A model generated the notes under the pieces. The model was not told the DNA's origin and searched no databases. It worked only from the letters and a program-made list of their open reading frames with translations. The position numbers were made by a program, and so were the translations under genes. A stretch of 64,000 nucleotides of DNA from Phalacrocorax aristotelis (Eukaryota; Chordata; Aves; Suliformes; Phalacrocoracidae): positions 11,973,682 through 12,037,681 of the forward strand of contig NC_134288.1 in assembly GCF_949628215.1 (NCBI RefSeq), read 5' to 3'. Shown piece after piece: positions 62,301 through 64,000 of this stretch (position 1 is its first letter; the number at the start of each line of letters is the position of its first letter).

Positions 62301-63961
62301 CAGATGAATTTCTTCTATAAGTGCGAAGACTAGGGAGGGGTTCCCAGAGGGTGGTACTGCCTCGGGGTCAGTGCAGACCGTGGTGTGTGGGCTGGTGTAG
62401 GCAGGCAAAGGTGTCTGCTATAAAGTGGACGTCACATTATCCATACTAAGGAGAGACTGGGTGGCAGGCCAGTGGAAATGCTCTTAGAGAGGCCATAATG
62501 CTGCAGATGCAGCTCTGGTCTCATATTTGGTCACGGTAAGGAGTGTACGGGGTCTGCCCACAGGTAAGCGTGCAGATTCTGTGTTCTCCTACAATTCACC
62601 CCAGAGCTCTGCAAAAGGATGAGGATTGCATCTTTAACACACAACTATTTCTGCTTGTAGCAAAAGCCCTTGCGAGCTGTGGGCGCTTGGGAATAGACCA
62701 GGCTCAAAGGATGTGAGCTCAGGATAGCACCTACTGATTCTTCCTCAAAACTCTCCTTCCCGAGAACACCACAGATGCCCCTCTCAGGTGCTTGCTCACA
62801 GCTGCTGATGCTCAGGGAAGAGCCATGAAGAACAGAGAGCAATGGAAACGTGGTGAACTTATTCTGGCATGGGGCATGAGTGAGGGAAAGGCATCATGAG
62901 ATCTGGGTCAGGTGAAACAACATGGCTTTAACTGGAGGGGAAAAAGGCAAAGGGAATAATGTGATGGAGGTGGTCAGCACACTCCTGTTCACTGGCAGCA
63001 AAGAGTTTAGTGCAGGAGGGATAAACTTTAGGCTTTGGTTGTGGAAGGCAAGGCCATAGAGATGCTGAGAAGTAGATACATACAGGTTTCCCTGGAGGTC
63101 CTGGGATTCCAGGTGGCCCTCTGAAACCGATGTCACCCTGCAAAGAATAATACATCATTGTAATGCTGTGGTTGGCAGAGGGTGAAGTAACAGTATCCCC
63201 AGCTTATACCACGATCTAATGCACAAAGGGCCTGGAAAGATACCCCACAGCTCTTGCTAGCTTGCAATACAGTCTTGCAAAAGATCCCCCTCTGAACAAG
63301 CAGGTTTTTACTCTGGATCTCGCTGCTCTTATCTCCCTGATACACTGATATTGTTCATGGCCTCAATATCTTGATAACACATTTGTTCCTAAATAAATGC
63401 TTGACTTTATCAAATTCAAAACCATTCAGCCTCTAGGGCAATGGTCAAGGGACTTTGGCAAAAGTCCAAAGCCACGATGAGCCAGAGATTGACCCTGTTC
63501 TCACGGATCAGATTTTTCATGTCCTGAAAATCTTTGTCCACCGGTGATTCTTTAGCTTTTTCTTGTAAAGAGACAGAAGAGAAAGTGAAATGTTCATGAA
63601 ATATTTCTCAGGTTTTTTGCAAGATTCTTTAGCATTGTCAGCCCTGCAGGGACAGCATTTTGCCCTTCATGTCTGAATGCTTAAATCAATGCTGGGCCTG
63701 ATCCTGTCAATCCCTCATGTATGTAGACTCCACCTGCCTTTGGAAGGTTGTTCTGCTTGGGGGGGGGGGGGGGGGCGTGGGTGGGTGCAGGAAAGATGCA
63801 CTTTGTGACTTTGCAAGTTCCCCAGTGGTCTTCGGTAAGGAGAAATGCCACCTGGACCTTGCACGAGAAAAAATGAGGGGAGGAAATCAGAAGAAGTTTT
63901 TCCTTACTCTGTCGCCAGCTGGACCCATTGGACCGGGGAGGCCTCTTAGTCCTCTTGGGCC
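44197..63961 (-). CDS. COL9A3: COL9A3 (collagen type IX alpha-3 chain), 3' part, 19 coding exons
   Basis: This is one chain of the fibril-associated collagen IX heterotrimer of cartilage and vitreous, secreted and cross-linked to collagen II fibrils. The 19 minus-strand exons between 63961 and 44197 total 1,356 nt, or 451 residues plus TAA. Phases agree and all introns are GT-AG. The window starts inside COL2 at [15 protein letters not shown]2 ([18 protein letters not shown], then [17 protein letters not shown]) follows, then COL1, and finally NC1 with GICDTSAC. Human COL9A3 is 684 residues, so about 233 N-terminal residues lie beyond the window. Most COL2 exons are 54 bp or other multiples of 9. 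The NC2 and NC1 sequences separate alpha-3 from alpha-1 and alpha-2. Confidence 0.97.
44373..46407 (-). other. COL9A3: COL9A3 intron
   Basis: About 2 kb between the last two exons, including a short TG repeat near 44445. No collagen-like or other coding segment is recognised. Confidence 0.8.
46408..46485 (-). CDS. COL9A3: COL9A3 exon: COL1
   Basis: The exon is 78 nt, phase 1 to phase 1: [18 protein letters not shown], then [12 protein letters not shown] breaks the triplet pattern by one residue; human has a comparable imperfection here (GAG). Confidence 0.95.
46758..46940 (-). CDS. COL9A3: COL9A3 exon: NC2 end and start of COL1
   Basis: The exon is 183 nt: [20 protein letters not shown], then [18 protein letters not shown] and [20 protein letters not shown]. 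It completes NC2, which carries hydrophobic heptad-like residues, and begins the COL1 triple helix. Confidence 0.96.
46941..47742 (-). other. COL9A3: COL9A3 intron inside NC2
   Basis: About 800 bases between the two NC2 exons. Nothing notable. The 272-bp intron downstream (46486-46757) is likewise empty. Confidence 0.85.
47743..47797 (-). CDS. COL9A3: COL9A3 exon: NC2
   Basis: The exon is 55 nt, 18 codons plus one base: [18 protein letters not shown]. The Cys is the conserved NC2 interchain disulfide residue. Confidence 0.95.
47798..48505 (-). other. COL9A3: COL9A3 intron with small CR1 fragment
   Basis: About 700 bases containing a short CR1 tail at 48257-48306. Otherwise nothing is recognised. 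Confidence 0.85.
48257..48306 (-). mobile_element. Short CR1 LINE 3'-end fragment
   Basis: GCAGAATCACAGGTTGGAAG, then GGACATCAGGGATCATCTAG and TCCAACC. This is the reverse complement of the CR1 3' terminus, about 50 bases, severely 5'-truncated. It inserted in the same orientation as COL9A3. Confidence 0.85.
48506..48652 (-). CDS. COL9A3: COL9A3 exon: C-terminal COL2
   Basis: The exon has 49 codons in phase 0: [20 protein letters not shown], then [18 protein letters not shown] and [11 protein letters not shown]. It starts with the X-Y of a triplet whose Gly-X-Y frame was shifted by the 11-residue upstream exon. The phase matches human. Confidence 0.95.
48653..49108 (-). other. COL9A3: COL9A3 intron
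   Basis: About 450 bases. Nothing notable. Confidence 0.85.
49109..49141 (-). CDS. COL9A3: COL9A3 exon: 33-bp COL2 exon
   Basis: The exon has eleven codons, [11 protein letters not shown], between CAG and GTAAGT. It is 33 bp, not a multiple of 9, so the last triplet is completed by the next exon, as in human. Confidence 0.93.
49142..49675 (-). other. COL9A3: COL9A3 intron
   Basis: About 530 bases. A 120-codon antisense-like open frame here has no collagen or other recognisable content. Confidence 0.85.
49676..49720 (-). CDS. COL9A3: COL9A3 exon: COL2, 45 bp
   Basis: The exon has 15 codons, [15 protein letters not shown], matching human [15 protein letters not shown] apart from one residue. 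Confidence 0.95.
49721..51130 (-). other. COL9A3: COL9A3 intron
   Basis: About 1.4 kb with no repeat or coding signal recognised. Confidence 0.8.
51131..51166 (-). CDS. COL9A3: COL9A3 exon: COL2, 36 bp
   Basis: The exon has 12 codons, [12 protein letters not shown], with acceptor ATTCTCAG and donor CAG|GTAAGT. Confidence 0.93.
51167..54206 (-). other. COL9A3: COL9A3 3 kb intron
   Basis: The intron contains a 12-bp perfect inverted repeat with an internal hairpin (52701-52766). Open frames on either strand (for example 51230-51796) look random. No exon is expected here, because the flanking collagen exons match human without a gap. Confidence 0.8.
52701..52766. repeat. 12-bp perfect inverted repeat with nested 6-bp stem
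   Basis: TACTGATATGCT at 52701-52712 is the exact reverse complement of AGCATATCAGTA at 52755-52766. Inside the 42-base loop, CAGTCC (52735-52740) and GGACTG (52743-52748) form a second stem. Expression or function is unknown. Confidence 0.7.
54207..54278 (-). CDS. COL9A3: COL9A3 exon: COL2, 72 bp
   Basis: The exon has 24 codons: [20 protein letters not shown], then LGDR. It has the same length as the corresponding human exon (GQKGSMGDPGLPGPQG...). Confidence 0.95.
54279..55052 (-). other. COL9A3: COL9A3 intron
   Basis: About 770 bases. It holds a duplicated palindrome at 54861-54916. A long plus-strand open frame (54191-54883) overlaps this intron and the neighbouring exon but resembles nothing known. 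Confidence 0.8.
54861..54916. repeat. Two near-identical tandem palindromes
   Basis: CTGACATAACATGTCAG (54861-54877) and CTGACATAAACATGTCAG (54899-54916) each have perfect 7-base arms, with spacers of 3 and 4 bases. They are separated by 21 AT-rich bases. Confidence 0.75.
55053..55106 (-). CDS. COL9A3: COL9A3 exon: COL2, 54 bp
   Basis: The exon has 18 codons, [18 protein letters not shown], matching human [18 protein letters not shown]. Donor CAG|GTCAGT. Confidence 0.95.
55107..58037 (-). other. COL9A3: COL9A3 2.9 kb intron
   Basis: No recognisable coding, RNA or transposon signal. The flanking exons are contiguous in the human protein. Confidence 0.8.
58038..58091 (-). CDS. COL9A3: COL9A3 exon: COL2, 54 bp
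   Basis: The exon has 18 codons, [18 protein letters not shown], with donor ACT|GTAAGT. Phase 0. Confidence 0.95.
58092..58523 (-). other. COL9A3: COL9A3 intron
   Basis: About 430 bases, moderately GC-rich. Nothing notable. Confidence 0.85.
58524..58577 (-). CDS. COL9A3: COL9A3 exon: COL2, 54 bp
   Basis: The exon has 18 codons, [18 protein letters not shown], matching human ...[15 protein letters not shown]. Donor CCT|GTACGT. Confidence 0.95.
58578..59540 (-). other. COL9A3: COL9A3 intron
   Basis: About 960 bases. A 165-codon open frame on the minus strand (58749-59246) shows no recognisable domain. Confidence 0.8.
59541..59585 (-). CDS. COL9A3: COL9A3 exon: COL2, 45 bp
   Basis: The exon has 15 codons, [15 protein letters not shown], matching human GLPGRAGSKGEKGE. 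The acceptor has a clean T-rich tract. Confidence 0.95.
59586..60339 (-). other. COL9A3: COL9A3 intron
   Basis: About 750 bases, including three CAG repeats near 59815. Nothing else. Confidence 0.85.
60340..60393 (-). CDS. COL9A3: COL9A3 exon: COL2, 54 bp
   Basis: The exon has 18 codons, [18 protein letters not shown]. The human counterpart is [18 protein letters not shown]; here the second triplet reads A-R-A instead of G-R-N, so one Gly is replaced by Ala. Confidence 0.94.
60394..61026 (-). other. COL9A3: COL9A3 intron
   Basis: About 630 bases with no notable element. Confidence 0.85.
61027..61080 (-). CDS. COL9A3: COL9A3 exon: COL2, 54 bp
   Basis: The exon has 18 codons, [18 protein letters not shown], matching human GMPGKDGQNGVPGLDGQK. 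Donor AAG|GTTTGT. A 291-bp intron (61081-61371) follows upstream. Confidence 0.95.
61372..61425 (-). CDS. COL9A3: COL9A3 exon: COL2, 54 bp
   Basis: The exon has 18 codons, [18 protein letters not shown], in phase 0. Confidence 0.95.
61426..61877 (-). other. COL9A3: COL9A3 intron
   Basis: About 450 bases. Nothing notable. Confidence 0.85.
61878..61931 (-). CDS. COL9A3: COL9A3 exon: COL2, 54 bp
   Basis: The exon has 18 codons, [18 protein letters not shown], matching human [18 protein letters not shown]. Confidence 0.95.
61932..63083 (-). other. COL9A3: COL9A3 intron
   Basis: About 1.15 kb. Nothing recognised. Confidence 0.8.
63084..63137 (-). CDS. COL9A3: COL9A3 exon: COL2, 54 bp
   Basis: The exon has 18 codons, [18 protein letters not shown], matching human [18 protein letters not shown]. 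Confidence 0.95.
63138..63907 (-). other. COL9A3: COL9A3 intron with poly(G) run
   Basis: About 770 bases with 17 consecutive G on the plus strand at 63759-63775. Otherwise nothing. Confidence 0.85.
63759..63775. repeat. Poly(G) run of 17
   Basis: 17 G on the plus strand, followed by CGTGGGTGGG. It is G-quadruplex-prone simple sequence in a COL9A3 intron. Confidence 0.8.
63908..63961 (-). CDS. COL9A3: COL9A3 exon: COL2, 54 bp (most 5' in window)
   Basis: The exon has 18 codons, [18 protein letters not shown], matching human [18 protein letters not shown]. The upstream intron runs out of the window at 64000. Confidence 0.95.
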
Positions 63962-64000
63962 CTAATTAAGAAAACAAATCAGTTTAAACCCAAGCACTGT

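Overview
This is an ordinary vertebrate nuclear locus, most likely from a bird (a non-avian sauropsid is possible). The evidence is spliced genes with GT-AG introns, sauropsid-type CR1 LINE fragments, a CpG-island promoter, and the gene order DIDO1 - TCFL5 - COL9A3. That order matches human 20q13.33 and, as I recall, chicken chromosome 20. I see no prokaryotic, viral or CRISPR-like content, and no sign of a wholly undescribed system. The best leads concern isoform structure and regulation.

Positions 1 to about 34,390 (+ strand) hold the 3' two thirds of DIDO1, a chromatin and transcription-elongation regulator. Twelve exons join in frame into 1,936 residues. In order they encode a four-cysteine motif, the TFIIS central (TFIIS-M) domain, the SPOC domain, and a 3.4 kb terminal exon. 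The terminal exon encodes a coiled coil, Gly-Pro-Arg repeats and an Arg-Asp/Arg-Glu tail. The PHD-finger exons lie upstream of the window. A 13.6 kb intron holds a convincing in-frame alternative last exon, and a 6.8 kb intron holds a poly(A) signal after a read-through stop. Together these could produce the short and middle-length DIDO isoforms.

Positions about 36,020 to 43,240 (+ strand) hold TCFL5, a germline and ciliogenesis bHLH transcription factor. A CpG-island promoter carries several MYB-type motifs, an NRF1 motif and a GC box. Six coding exons give a 529-residue protein with the bHLH domain near its C-terminus. Intron 1 carries a CR1 LINE fragment.

Positions 44,197 to 63,961 (- strand) hold the 3' part of COL9A3, the collagen IX alpha-3 chain. 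Nineteen exons, mostly multiples of 9 bp and often exactly 54 bp, encode 451 residues: part of COL2, then NC2, COL1 and the C-terminal NC1. COL9A3 and TCFL5 are convergent, with stop codons about 1.85 kb apart. The three genes have unrelated jobs (chromatin regulation, meiotic transcription, cartilage matrix) and are simply neighbours in a conserved block. Splice sites were placed by reading phase continuity and conserved protein sequence directly.
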